From: Corella eumyota
Lineage: Eukaryota; Chordata; Ascidiacea; Phlebobranchia; Corellidae
Assembly: GCA_963082875.1 (NCBI GenBank)
Contig: OY720101.1
Coordinates: forward strand, 14,655,671-14,719,670
Direction: 5' to 3'
Length of the DNA stretch: 64,000 nucleotides
A program made the translations under genes and the position numbers. The notes below the pieces were generated by a model that was not told the origin of the DNA, made no database searches, and saw only the letters and a list, made by a program, of their open reading frames with translations. Within the stretch, counting starts at the first letter, position 1, and every line of letters starts with the position of its first letter. Below, piece after piece: positions 1 to 9,473 of this stretch.

Positions 1-47
1 CCCACATCGAGGATAAATATATATACAAAAAAAAAAAAAAAACTAAC

Positions 48-2044
48 GTTGTTGAACTAGTCCTTCCGTATATCGCGCTTTCAACGACTATTCCTTTTCC
101 AGCTGGACATGACAATACATTATTTTGTCTCTCGCAGGTTATGCTTATCTTTGTCGCTCCCTCTAAAATATTAATTTTATTATTTAGCATTTTTAATAAA
201 GAAAAAAAAAAGTTTTAAAGTACGCGAAAAAATTATCTATACAAAATACATGTGGGATCTATAAAAATAGTTTTTAATGCCATCTTACGTTTAAAGTGTA
301 TTAAATTATTTACAAACAACCTAAAAATAGGTGATATTAACCACATTTAAGCGGGCTAAAAGATTTTCTTCGTTTTTCTGTTTTTTGTGTGATTTAAGTA
401 ATCGAAACAATTATTAAAAAAACTATTAAAATATTTAATCTTGAACTTACTGGTGGGATAACATGTGTATCCAATGTGTATGTATTTTCCTGTGCCAATA
501 CAAGGGTCGCCAAACACGCTGTTGCTAGCATAAAGTGTACACGAATTTCTATCATTGCACAAATTCTTAATTTTGTCGCCCGATCCGCATCCCTCACAAC
601 CGACAACATATGCCTGAGGACCACTTGAGCAGCTAAAAAAAAAATATATTAAAAATGCTGTTGCTAAAAAAAATGGCAGCAAATTACGAGCCGAAAGGTT
701 TCGGGTTCGAGCCGCACCATTGTCACATTATTCAACCTTTAGCCCGATGTTTACAGATAGCTTAAACACACCAAAAGGTTTCGAGTTCGAGCCGCACCAA
801 TGTCACATTATTCGCTCTTGAGCCCGGCGTTTACGGATAGCTCAAACACACCAAAAGGTTTCGAGTTCGAGCCGCACCAATGTCACATTATTTGCTCTTG
901 AACCCGGCGTTTACGGATAGCTCAAACACACCAAACGGTTTCGAGTTCGAGCCGCACCAATGTCACATTATTCGCTCTTGAACCCGGCGTTTACGGATAG
1001 CTCAAACACACCAAAAGGTTTTGGGTCCGAGCCGCACCAATGTCACATTATTCGGCCTTGAGGCTGGCGTTTACGGATAGCTCATACATGTCACAAAATC
1101 ACGCCCCTACCCAAGAAAAAATACAAAGCCTATCACCTTAAGATGATATGGAAAAAAAAGTAGGTCTTGTTTAAAATTCATCTAAGGTTTATTTTAAGCT
1201 TTAACAAAAAATGTTAAGTTTTTCATGGATGGAGAAGTTCTTCCATAAAATGCAGAGTCGGTAAAGATTTTGTATCCGGGAGGACAGGAAATTGTTTGAG
1301 TCTGGTGCTCACAAATATTAGCGGAAGATTTTATTCCCCGACCTGCAATAAAAAAAATAATTTTTAAAAGATTATGTCTAGTCTATGTTGGTTATTTGTT
1401 AAACGAATTACAAAATTTGCAATAAATATAAATAATCATTAATGTTTAATAATATAATTCTCGTAATATGGTTGCAACTCCTAATTAATATTTGCCGGCA
1501 ATAATTTACCAGCGTACCGCAAATGACAGTTTTATTAATAAAGTAGGCCTTCAAATGAAATATATATCGTCCACTGATCATCATTATATAAACTCGGAAC
1601 CTAACTACGAGCCGAAAGGTTTCGGGTTTGAGCTGCAGCATTGCCACACTATTCGCCCTTGAACCCGGCGTTCACGGATAGCTCAAACACGTCACAACAG
1701 CTATTCGCCCTTGAACCGGGCGTTCACGGATAGCTCAAACACGTCACAACAGCTATTCGCCCTTGAACCCGGCGTTCACGGATAGCTCAAACACGTCACA
1801 ACAGCTATTCGCCCTTGAACCCGGCGTTCACGGATAGCTTAAACACATCCCAAACCGCACACCCTTACCCGATAAAAATTATCAAAAACTTATCTCCTTA
1901 AGAGGATATAGAAAAAATTATGGTTTCCATTAACATTAGCCAAAATAATTTAATTTTAAAAACATAAAACTTACGTTCTTGAAATCCCGAGGCAACGCTT
2001 AACAATGCAACACACAAACCGATTGCAACAACGCTTACGTTCAT
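48..2044 (-). CDS. Left-arm SUEL (rhamnose-binding) lectin gene, partial, probably damaged
   Basis: Mirror copy of the lectin at 5353-8414. Visible exons, 5' to 3' on the minus strand, are 1975-2044, 1225-1342, 451-632 and 48-162; the last coding exons lie beyond the window edge. Exon 1 encodes a signal peptide (MNVSVVAIGLCVALLSVASG). Exons 2 and 3 form one SUEL galactose/rhamnose-binding domain with its conserved Cys residues and the signature ASNSVFGDPC; exon 4 opens a second domain. Exon 2 differs from the right copy by one residue, Arg for Pro at the exon 1/2 junction. The splice donor after exon 2 reads GA instead of GT at 1223-1224, so normal splicing of this copy is doubtful. It could be a null allele, a decaying paralogue or a sequence error. 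Confidence 0.8.
683..1090. repeat. Minisatellite, about 80-bp unit, lectin intron 2 (left arm)
   Basis: About five tandem units of roughly 80 bp, each containing a GGTTTCGAGTTCGAGCCGCA-like segment, a CACATTATTCG-like segment and a GTTTACGGATAGCTCAAACA-like segment. The right arm has fewer copies. The GGTTCGAGCC core resembles a pol III B box, so a tRNA-related origin is possible but unproven. Confidence 0.9.
1438..1600 (-). repeat. Dispersed repeat 'GGCCTAC' family, copy in lectin intron 1 (left arm)
   Basis: Reverse complement of the copy at about 5803-5965. The family shows, in order, a TATATAATGA-like start, GGCCTAC, AATAAAACTG, GGTAAATTAT, GGCAAATATTA and a GTTGC(A/G)ACCATATTAC-like end. 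Other copies lie near 12.6, 15.3 and 60.7 kb. No coding capacity; the family is unidentified and could be a MITE or a non-tRNA SINE. Confidence 0.7.
1605..1850. repeat. Minisatellite, about 52-bp unit, lectin intron 1 (left arm)
   Basis: Four tandem units built on TTCGCCCTTGAACCCGGCGT followed by TCACGGATAGCTCAAACACG. It is a shorter relative of the 80-bp unit at 683-1090, lacking the GGTTTCGAG part in most units. It is mirrored at about 5545-5760. Confidence 0.88.
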
Positions 2045-2969
2045 TTTTAAGTTAAATTTAAACAGTTAACAACTTTGATTCAGTTATCTTGATTATTTTT
2101 TAAACAAAAAAACAAATTTTATTAAAATGATATTTTTATCTTAATTCGCAGTCTGTAGTAATAATTATAATCTGTAACATAATGAACGTATGCTGGTCTC
2201 TTATATAATTTAAAAAAATGTTTCATAACATCAGCTTTTCTTTTTAAAATTTTTTATGACGTTAGTTTTCGTGATAACTATAGGTTATTGTTACTGCCAG
2301 TTTTTGCCGGATGTGCAGCAGTATTCAATTTTTAAAAATTTCAAAAAATTTTTGGCATTGTTTTTAAGATTATGGATTTTCCAAACTATTAGTAAGCTAA
2401 TTTTCGCTTTAAAGCGAAAATAAGATAAAGTCATCGAAACCTTTAACCAATAAGTTGGTTTTTCCTAAAGTTTTTTTTTGTGCAATTAAATTTAAACATT
2501 TTACTACCAAGTTAAACTTTGGAAACCCCTGTAAGCGTGTAATGACTTTTATTGAGTCACGTATGTTGTCCGGTTTTAAACCAAACATATTAACACTACG
2601 GCTATCCTAAATTTTCTCGTTGGGATTACAGTGCGAGAGAATTCTTACCTATGAAGAACGGTTCGTTAGATTTCTTTGCTATGGTGAACAAAACAATGTT
2701 TTCTTTTCGTTTGGGGACTGTCTGCTAATTAACAACAAACTTATAGGGTTTGGGTAATATACCTGAAGACTTAGATGATGTCTGCAAAGGTGAAACAACC
2801 GTCAGTGTTCAGTGGAGTCGCAAACTTAAAAGAATAGGTGTTGTCTAACGACTGCTAATTAGCAACAAGCGTACTGCCTAATTTCAGATTTAATCAAACT
2901 TATTACTGTAAAGTTAAAAACTTATCATTTTAAACGTCATACAGTTAACGTAAATTATTTTACTGATCT

Positions 2970-3155
2970 AATAACATTCGTATTCAATGTTTATATATTT
3001 CTCTATGCCAGCACAAGGAACGCCAAAATGCTATTGCTAGCCTCAAAACATTTAAATGTTGTTATTTTTTAACACTCGAAATTTTTTAGCCTTTTATATT
3101 TATTTTTAATTAAACAACGCACAAACTAATTGCAAAAACGCTTGCATTTATTTTA
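2970..3155 (-). pseudogene. Decayed SUEL lectin remnant (left arm)
   Basis: Mirror of the remnant at 4243-4432. It contains a degraded copy of lectin exon 1, whose start codon is changed to ATA, and a fragment of exon 3 around the GCTAGCAATAGC segment. Exon 2 and the introns are missing. Not functional. Confidence 0.75.
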
Positions 3156-3625
3156 TGTAAAAAAGTAAAAAACTTTTGGTTAGTGTGATTTTTTACATTT
3201 AGTTACTTTGCAATAATCTGATATATCATGTTACGTATAAGGTGCTTATTTATACGCCACTTATTTGTATTGGCAAAAATTTTTCGCTAGACATGTGCGT
3301 TCTTTGCTAAAACTAAAACTTTGGGTTTATTTTTAAAATGCCTTGAAAAAACAACACAAAACATAGTTTTTAAGGTTTTTAGTTTTAAAAAAGTTTTTGT
3401 ATAAAGCTTGTTAGAATTTGTATGTATTTGTTTGTAAAATAAGCAAGCAGTTTGTCCGGTTATATTTTATTAATAACATATTTTTGTCGAGTCAATTTAC
3501 AAAAAATCAATTAATTTTAAAAGTCACATTATCAACAAAAATTCTGGAGTAAATATTTTCTGCTAGACTGCGCTTTCTTGTCTTTTTTGGGAATTGAACA
3601 GCTACTTTAATCTTAAAATTAAAAA

Positions 3626-3825
3626 NNNNNNNNNNNNNNNNNNNNNNNNNNNNNNNNNNNNNNNNNNNNNNNNNNNNNNNNNNNNNNNNNNNNNNNNNNN
3701 NNNNNNNNNNNNNNNNNNNNNNNNNNNNNNNNNNNNNNNNNNNNNNNNNNNNNNNNNNNNNNNNNNNNNNNNNNNNNNNNNNNNNNNNNNNNNNNNNNNN
3801 NNNNNNNNNNNNNNNNNNNNNNNNN
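3626..3825. other. Assembly gap of exactly 200 N at the palindrome centre
   Basis: This is a run of 200 N. The round length suggests a placeholder gap rather than a measured one. It lies at the symmetry centre of the inverted repeat, so the joint between the arms is not sequenced and the head-to-head arrangement is inferred by the assembly. Confidence 0.98.
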
Positions 3826-4242
3826 CAAAGTCTAGCAGAAAATATTTACTCCAGAATTTTTGTTGATAATGTGACTTTTAAAATTAATTGATTTTTTGTA
3901 AATTGACTCGACAAAATATGTTATTAATAAAATATAACCGGACAAACTGCTTGCTTATTTTACAAACAAATACATACAAATTCTAACAAGCTTTATACAA
4001 AAACTTTTTTAAAACTAAAAACCTTAAAAACTATGTTTTGTGTTGTTTTTTCAAGGCATTTTAAAAATAAACCCAAAGTTTTAGTTTTAGCAAAGAACGC
4101 ACATGTCTAGCGAAAAATTTTTGCCAATACAAATAAGTGGCGTATAAATAAGCACCTTATACGTAACATGATATATCAGATTATTGCAAAGTAACTAAAT
4201 GTAAAAAATCACACTAACCAAAAGTTTTTTACTTTTTTACAT

Positions 4243-4432
4243 AAAATAAATGCAAGCGTTTTTGCAATTAGTTTGTGCGTTGTTTAATTAAAAATAAATA
4301 TAAAAGGCTAAAAAATTTCGAGTGTTAAAAAATAACAACATTTAAATGTTTTGAGGCTAGCAATAGCATTTTGGCGTTCCTTGTGCTGGCATAGAGAAAT
4401 ATATAAACATTGAATACGAATGTTATTAGATC
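4243..4432 (+). pseudogene. Decayed SUEL lectin remnant (right arm)
   Basis: At 4243-4290 the sequence aligns base by base with lectin exon 1 (5353 onward), but the start ATG reads ATA and a stop follows after about 13 codons (INASVFAISLCVV then stop, against MNVSVVAIGLCVA). About 66 bases later, 4356-4432 aligns with exon 3 of the functional gene around ASNSVFGDPC, with substitutions and a one-base shift. Exon 2 and the introns are absent, so this is an internally deleted or partly processed copy. It lies upstream of the intact gene in the same orientation, which suggests lectin duplication here before the palindrome formed. Confidence 0.75.
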
Positions 4433-5132
4433 AGTAAAATAATTTACGTTAACTGTATGACGTTTAAAATGATAAGTTTTTAACTTTACAGTAATAAGTT
4501 TGATTAAATCTGAAATTAGGCAGTACGCTTGTTGCTAATTAGCAGTCGTTAGACAACACCTATTCTTTTAAGTTTGCGACTCCACTGAACACTGACGGTT
4601 GTTTCACCTTTGCAGACATCATCTAAGTCTTCAGGTATATTACCCAAACCCTATAAGTTTGTTGTTAATTAGCAGACAGTCCCCAAACGAAAAGAAAACA
4701 TTGTTTTGTTCACCATAGCAAAGAAATCTAACGAACCGTTCTTCATAGGTAAGAATTCTCTCGCACTGTAATCCCAACGAGAAAATTTAGGATAGCCGTA
4801 GTGTTAATACGTTTGGTTTAAAACCGGACAACATACGTGACTCAATAAAAGTCATTACACGCTTACAGGGGTTTCCAAAGTTTAACTTGGTAGTAAAATG
4901 TTTAAATTTAATTGCACAAAAAAAAACTTTAGGAAAAACCAACTTATTGGTTAAAGGTTTCGATGACTTTATCTTATTTTCGCTTTAAAGCGAAAATTAG
5001 CTTACTAATAGTTTGGAAAATCCATAATCTTAAAAACAATGCCAAAAATTTTTTGAAATTTTAAAAAATTGAATACTGCTGCACATCCGGCAAAAACTGG
5101 CAGTAACAATAACCTATAGTTATCACGAAAAC

Positions 5133-5200
5133 TGACGTCATAAAAAATTTTAAAAAGAAAAGCTGATGTTATGAAACATTTTTTTAAATTATATAAGAGA
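5133..5200 (+). promoter_or_regulatory. Lectin core promoter: CRE-like TGACGTCA plus TATA
   Basis: A full CRE/ATF palindrome TGACGTCA (5133-5140) and a TATA-like ATATAAGAGA (5191-5200) lie about 215 and 155 bases before the lectin start codon. The block TATCACG..TGACGTCA is conserved upstream of the third lectin exon (9229-9246). The left-arm counterpart reads TGACGTTA at 2257-2264. Confidence 0.55.
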
Positions 5201-5352
5201 CCAGCATACGTTCATTATGTTACAGATTATAATTATTACTACAGACTGCGAATTAAGATAAAAATATCATTTTAATAAAATTTGTTTTTTTGTTTAAAAA
5301 ATAATCAAGATAACTGAATCAAAGTTGTTAACTGTTTAAATTTAACTTAAAA

Positions 5353-8300
5353 ATGAACGTAAGCGTTGTTGCAATCGGTTTGTGTGTTGCATTGTTAAGC
5401 GTTGCCTCGGGATTTCAAGAACGTAAGTTTTATGTTTTTAAAATTAAATTATTTTGGCTAATGTTAATGGAAACCATAATTTTTTCTATATCCTCTTAAG
5501 GAGATAAGTTTTTGATAATTTTTATCGGGTAAGGGTGTGCGGTTTGGGATGTGTTTAAGCTATCCGTGAACGCCGGGTTCAAGGGCGAATAGCTGTTGTG
5601 ACGTGTTTGAGCTATCCGTGAACGCCGGGTTCAAGGGCGAATAGCTGTTGTGACGTGTTTGAGCTATCCGTGAACGCCGCGTTCAAGGGCGAATAGCTGT
5701 TGTGACGTGTTTGAGCTATTCGTGAACGCCGGGTTCAAGGGCGAATAGTGTGGCAATGGTGCAGCTCAAACCCGAAACCTTTCGGCTCGTAGTTAGGTTC
5801 CGAGTTTATATAATGATGATCAGTGAACGATATATATTTCATTTGAAGGCCTACTTTATTAATAAAACTGTCATTTGTGGTACGCTGGTAAATTATTGCC
5901 GGCAAATATTAATTAGGAGTTGCGACCATATTACGAGAATTATATTATTAAGTATTGATGCTTACATATATTTATTGCAAATTTTGTAATTCGTTTAACA
6001 AATAACCAACATAGACTAGACATAATCTTTTAAAAATTATTTTTTTTATTGCAGCTCGGGGAATAAAATCTTCCGCTAATATTTGTGAGCACCAGACTCA
6101 AACAATTTCCTGTCCTCCCGGATACAAAATCTTTACCGACTCTGCATTTTATGGAAGAACTTCTCCATCCATGTAAAACTTAACATTTTTTGTTAAAGCT
6201 TAAAATAAACCTTAGAGGAATTTTAAACAAGACCTACTTTTTTTTCCATATCATCTTAAGGTGATAGGCTTTGTATTTTTTCTTGGGTAGGGGCGTGATT
6301 TTGTGACATGTATGAGCTATCCGTAAACGCCAGCCTCAAGGCCGAATAGTATGGCGACGGTGCGGCTCGGACCCAAAACCTTTTGGTGTGTTTGAGCTAT
6401 CCGTAAACGCCGGGTTCAAGAGCGAATAATGTGACATTGGTGCGGCTCGAACTCGAAACCTTTTGGTGTGTTTGAGCTATCCGTAAACGCCGGGCTCAAG
6501 AGCGAATAATGTGACATTGGTGCGGCTCGAACTCGAAACCTTTTGGTGTGTTTAAGCTATCTGTAAACATCGGGCTAAAGGTTGAATAATGTGACAATGG
6601 TGCGGCTCGAACCCGAAACCTTTCGGCTCGTAATTTGCTGCCATTTTTTTTAGCAACAGCATTTTTAACATATTTTTTTTTAGCTGCTCAAGTGGTCCTC
6701 AGGCATATGTTGTCGGTTGTGAGGGATGCGGATCGGGCGACAAAATTAAGAATTTGTGCAATGATAGAAATTCGTGTACACTTTATGCTAGCAACAGCGT
6801 GTTTGGCGACCCTTGTATTGGCACAGGAAAATACATACACATTGGATACACATGTTATCCCACCAGTAAGTTCAAGATATAATATTTTAATAGTTTTTTT
6901 AATAATTTTTTCGATTACTTAAATTACAAAAAAAACACTTTAAACATAAGATGGCATTAAAAACTATTTTTATAGATCCCACATGTATTTTGTATAGATG
7001 ATTTTTTCGCGTACTTTAAAACTTTTTTTTCTTTATTAAAAATGCTAAATAATAAAATTAATATTTTAGAGGGAGCGACAAAGATAAGCATAACCTGCGA
7101 GAGACATAATAATGTATTGTCATGTCCAGCTGGAAAAGGAATAGTCGTTGAAAGCGCGATATACGGAAGGACTAGTTCAACAACGTTAGTTTTTTTTTGT
7201 ATATATATTTATCCTCGATGTGGGAAAGTCGAATGCGCGACTTAAACATAGAGTAACATCAGTTACTCCGATCCAGTCTCGAGTTGCCTGTGGCAGTTTG
7301 GGATATTATAGAGACTATAATTGCCCGGTAGTTATGCTGGTTAAGTGCTGGCTCAGCAGAAGTTCATACCGTTTATAGCGCCTTACTCAAGGGCACTACA
7401 GCATAAGATCAGTGGGGATTGAACCCACGACCTCATGTGTGGTGTAGCAAGAGTTCTTACCACTACACCACGCTGCCGGCAAACTTTTTTACTTTTTCTT
7501 ATTTACTTTTTTATGCCAAACTTTCTTTAATGTTAAAAATTATTAGACTGAACAGCATCGTTTTAAAATATGATCAAATTGGGTCGAACTAAGACTGTAG
7601 GTACTGATATGATGTTTAGCCTTGCCTATATAAATGTCATATTAAATATTAAAATTCATGTGGATAGATAGACTTAAAACTGCACAAAAAACTATCACCT
7701 ACTTCTTGTTGAGAATTCTAAGGATTTATTTTTTAAATAAAATGTAATTGAAAAATAATCTGACAAGATTTTAATTTTTAACGATAATATTTTTAGGTGC
7801 GGTAACAACGGTAACACAAACTGCGGTGGCTGCGGTGCTGTTGATTACCTGAGGAACCAATGCAACATGAAAACCAGTTGCAACGTTTATGCCGATAACA
7901 GCATTTTCGGTGATCCATGTCAGGGAGTACACAAATATTTGGAAGTCAAATACACTTGTGCTTCACCACGTAAGTTTCAAACTTTATTTATATCGTGTAT
8001 TTTTTTTGTATATATTTTTATCCTCGATGTGGGAAAGTCGAAATGCGACTTAAACATAGAATAACATCAGTTACTCCAACCCAGTCTCGAGTTGCCTGTG
8101 GCAGTTTGGAATATTATAGATTATAATTGCCCGATAATTATGCTGGTGATTAAGTGTTGGCTCATCATGAGTTTATACCGTTTATAACGCTATACTTAAA
8201 GGCGCTACAGCATGAAAGCAGTGGGGATTGAACCCACAATCTCATGGTGGTGTAGCAAGTGTTTTTACTACTACACCAAGCTGCCGGTTTATTTAAAATT

Positions 8301-8414
8301 TATGTTAACTGTCTTAAAAAAAGTTTTTTTTAACTTATATTTTTGTGTAAATGCCTATACAATAGTGATTTTTATTTAAAACTATTTAATTTATTTTTTC
8401 AATTTTTAGATTAG
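5353..8414 (+). CDS. Secreted two-domain SUEL (rhamnose-binding) lectin
   Basis: Predicted secreted sugar-binding protein of about 220 residues. Exons: 5353-5422, 6055-6172, 6684-6865, 7070-7184, 7797-7969 and 8410-8414; all junctions are GT-AG and in frame. Residues 1-20 form a signal peptide. Two SUEL (galactose/rhamnose-binding lectin) domains follow. Domain 1 comes from exons 2-3 (ICEHQTQTISCPPGYKI, then YGRTSPSIC and ASNSVFGDPCIGTGKYIHI). Domain 2 comes from exons 4-5 (ITCERHNNVLSCPAGKGI, then CNVYADNSIFGDPCQGVHKY). The YGR and FGDPC motifs are those that contact L-rhamnose or D-galactose in fish-egg lectins. Exon 6 adds only a His and a stop; an alternative last exon is possible at 8640-8746. 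In animals such lectins bind bacterial sugars or egg and blood-cell glycans; the role here is inferred. Confidence 0.88.
5545..5760. repeat. Minisatellite, about 52-bp unit, lectin intron 1 (right arm)
   Basis: Mirror of 1605-1850. About four units of GCTATCCGTGAACGCCGGGT followed by TCAAGGGCGAATAGCTGTTG, with a few base changes that differ between the two arms. Confidence 0.88.
5803..5965 (+). repeat. Dispersed repeat 'GGCCTAC' family, lectin intron 1 (right arm)
   Basis: Mirror of 1438-1600, with the same ordered blocks (TATATAATGATGATC, GGCCTACTTTATT, GGTAAATTATTGCC, GCGACCATATTACG). The open frame across it (5750-5989) also exists in the left arm, but it overlaps satellite and repeat and is not a credible gene. 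Confidence 0.7.
6305..6640. repeat. Minisatellite, about 80-bp unit, lectin intron 2 (right arm)
   Basis: About four units, against about five in the left arm. Units carry TGAGCTATCCGTAAACGCC, AATAATGTGACATTGGTGCG and CGGCTCGAACTCGAAACCTT. Isolated units occur at about 59640-59730 (UPF1 intron 4) and a fragment near 54455-54490, so the unit is also dispersed. Confidence 0.9.
7188..7482 (-). mobile_element. tRNA-derived SINE, near full length
   Basis: Reading the minus strand, it begins GCCGGCAGCGTGGTGTAGTG (A-box-like), continues with a B-box-like GGGTTCAATCCCCACTG, then a body containing CTGCTGAGCCAGCACTTAA, GCAACTCGAGACTGG and TAACATAGAG-type blocks, and ends near ATCGAGGATAAA with an A/T-rich tail. 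About 290 bp, in lectin intron 4. It resembles the tRNA-derived SINEs known from Ciona. The left arm's matching copy is cut by the window edge at position 1. Confidence 0.85.
8001..8287 (-). mobile_element. tRNA-derived SINE, near full length
   Basis: Second copy of the same family, about 520 bases beyond the previous one, in the last lectin intron. Head, body and TCCTCGATGTGGG tail are recognisable, with more substitutions than the 7188 copy. Confidence 0.85.
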
Positions 8415-8639
8415 TGCAACGGTCAAATCATTAACAGAAGTATAATTTTTACAATGTGACATATAATCCTGTTGATTTTCTTAAATTCATCTCAATGTAA
8501 CCAGAACGGGCTTCCAAAATTATTTTAATGTAAATTATTTACTTGAATTTCTCTTTTGTTAATTCAACTGCCATTTTCGCTAATAAAATCACCAAATTTA
8601 AAAAAATATGTTTGTCCTGCTATTCTTAACTTATTTCAG

Positions 8640-8746
8640 GTTCGTGCGAAATTTTCAGCAATTTTATTGCAGGACCAAAACATTGTAATGTGCCAGTATG
8701 TTCAATAGAAGTTTTAAAGCTTAGTCCTGTTTTAAAATATTATTAA
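8640..8746 (+). CDS. Possible alternative last exon of the lectin gene
   Basis: A strong acceptor (TTATTTCAG) is followed by a frame compatible with the donor at 7969. Splicing 7969 to 8640 would add RSCEIFSNFIAGPKHCNVPV and about 15 more residues before a TAA at 8744-8746, giving a Cys-containing C-terminus in place of the His-stop made by exon 6. No transcript evidence is visible; it may be coincidence or the older last exon. Confidence 0.35.
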
Positions 8747-9228
8747 TTTGTTTTTAAAACTTCAGTATTTAACAATATCAACATAAATAAAAAGTTGTGA
8801 ATTTTTAATACCTGTTTAAAAAACTTTGTCCTAATTGTTTAAAGTCTTAGAGCTCTAGAGTGTTTTTTTATGATAGAACACTTTCGTCAACGATTACTAT
8901 TACTGTTAATAAATTAAGTTTGCAAGCGCTTTAAACCCCAAGAGACAAAGCGCACCTTCCAAACAAGTTTTAAATTGGTCGATGTTATGACCTTTGTAAA
9001 GCTTGATTTCTTAGTTAAGTAGAATTAATCACTGGAGACTACAAATTAGGAATTACCAAGGGATTTTTCGGGTAAATATAACTAACAGAGTTTTTACTTA
9101 GCGCAAAAAAATAAAACTTTTATGCTCAAGAAAACAGCAAATAGCCTACTTGAGAATATTTAAATTTACAAAAATAAATTCTCACTGGACATTCGACGAC
9201 AGCTGCCCGGAATAACAACGAGCGATTA
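8747..9228. other. Intergenic, no gene seen
   Basis: AT-rich sequence between the lectin gene and the third lectin promoter. No open frame with recognisable features and no repeat identified. Confidence 0.6.
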
Positions 9229-9290
9229 TCACGTGAAATGACGTCAATAAACCGAAGAGCCAATCAGGTTGCAACAGCTTGTATATAAGG
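9229..9290 (+). promoter_or_regulatory. Third lectin promoter: CRE-like, CCAAT and TATA elements
   Basis: TGACGTCA at 9239-9246, CCAAT at 9261-9265 and GTATATAAGG at 9281-9290, all in the usual order before the ATG at 9416. The block around the CRE (TTATCACG..) matches the promoter of the lectin at 5353, so this is a paralogous promoter and looks undamaged. Confidence 0.6.
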
Positions 9291-9415
9291 CAAACTTAAG
9301 GGGCGAAGGCTTATTTAAATAGCTATACCATACAGAAGAGTGTTATAATTAAAGCTGTTTTTTGTTTAGAAATTTTTAAAGTTAAATTAAAGCTGTTAGT
9401 TACTTTCACATAAAA

Positions 9416-9473
9416 ATGAATGTTATTGTAGTCGGTCTGTGCATTGCTTTTTTAGGCATGGTGTCAGCAGCTC
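9416..9473 (+). pseudogene. Orphan first exon of a third SUEL lectin copy
   Basis: ATG followed by MNVIVVGLCIAFLGMVSAA and a GTAAGT donor, clearly paralogous to lectin exon 1 and split at the same phase (one base after the last full codon). No SUEL domain exon is visible on this strand in the next 1.8 kb before RPA1, so the gene is truncated, or an exon too diverged to recognise lies further on. It retains a good promoter and could still start a short transcript. An alternative is that it splices to an unrecognised unrelated exon. Confidence 0.65.

Larger units (their letters stand above)
1..3590. repeat. Left arm of large inverted repeat
   Basis: This arm is the near-identical reverse complement of the stretch from about 3826 to 7224. 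Position 1 pairs with about 7224, and the segment at 3561-3568 pairs with 3830-3837. The arms share the lectin exons, the promoter, the intronic minisatellites and a lectin remnant, and match base for base over long runs with scattered single differences and different satellite copy numbers. The match still holds at the left window edge, inside a SINE tail, so the repeat probably continues outside. About 55 bases at the inner end (3571-3625) have no partner on the right. It could be a real inverted duplication or two haplotypes joined head to head. Confidence 0.93.
3826..7224. repeat. Right arm of large inverted repeat
   Basis: This is the mirror of 1-3590. It starts at the edge of the gap with the reverse complement of 3560-3570 and runs outward through the lectin remnant, promoter, exons 1-4 and introns of the right-hand lectin gene, ending in the SINE where the left arm meets the window edge. 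It has fewer copies of the roughly 80-bp intronic repeat than the left arm, which accounts for much of the length difference. Confidence 0.93.

Noticed and set aside
356-682. 108-codon minus-strand open frame and its overlapping 76-codon frame as separate genes
   Set aside because: They are lectin exon 3 read through into introns, and a shifted shadow of it.
1408-1647. 79-codon frame conserved in both palindrome arms (also 5750-5989)
   Set aside because: Conservation comes from the inverted repeat itself; the frame covers satellite and a dispersed repeat.
3594-3866. Open frames across the N gap
   Set aside because: They consist almost entirely of unknown bases.
7188-7482. True tRNA gene suggested by A- and B-box-like sequences
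   Set aside because: The element is about 290 bp, recurs many times with a shared body and A/T tail, and lacks a proper tRNA cloverleaf, so it is a SINE.
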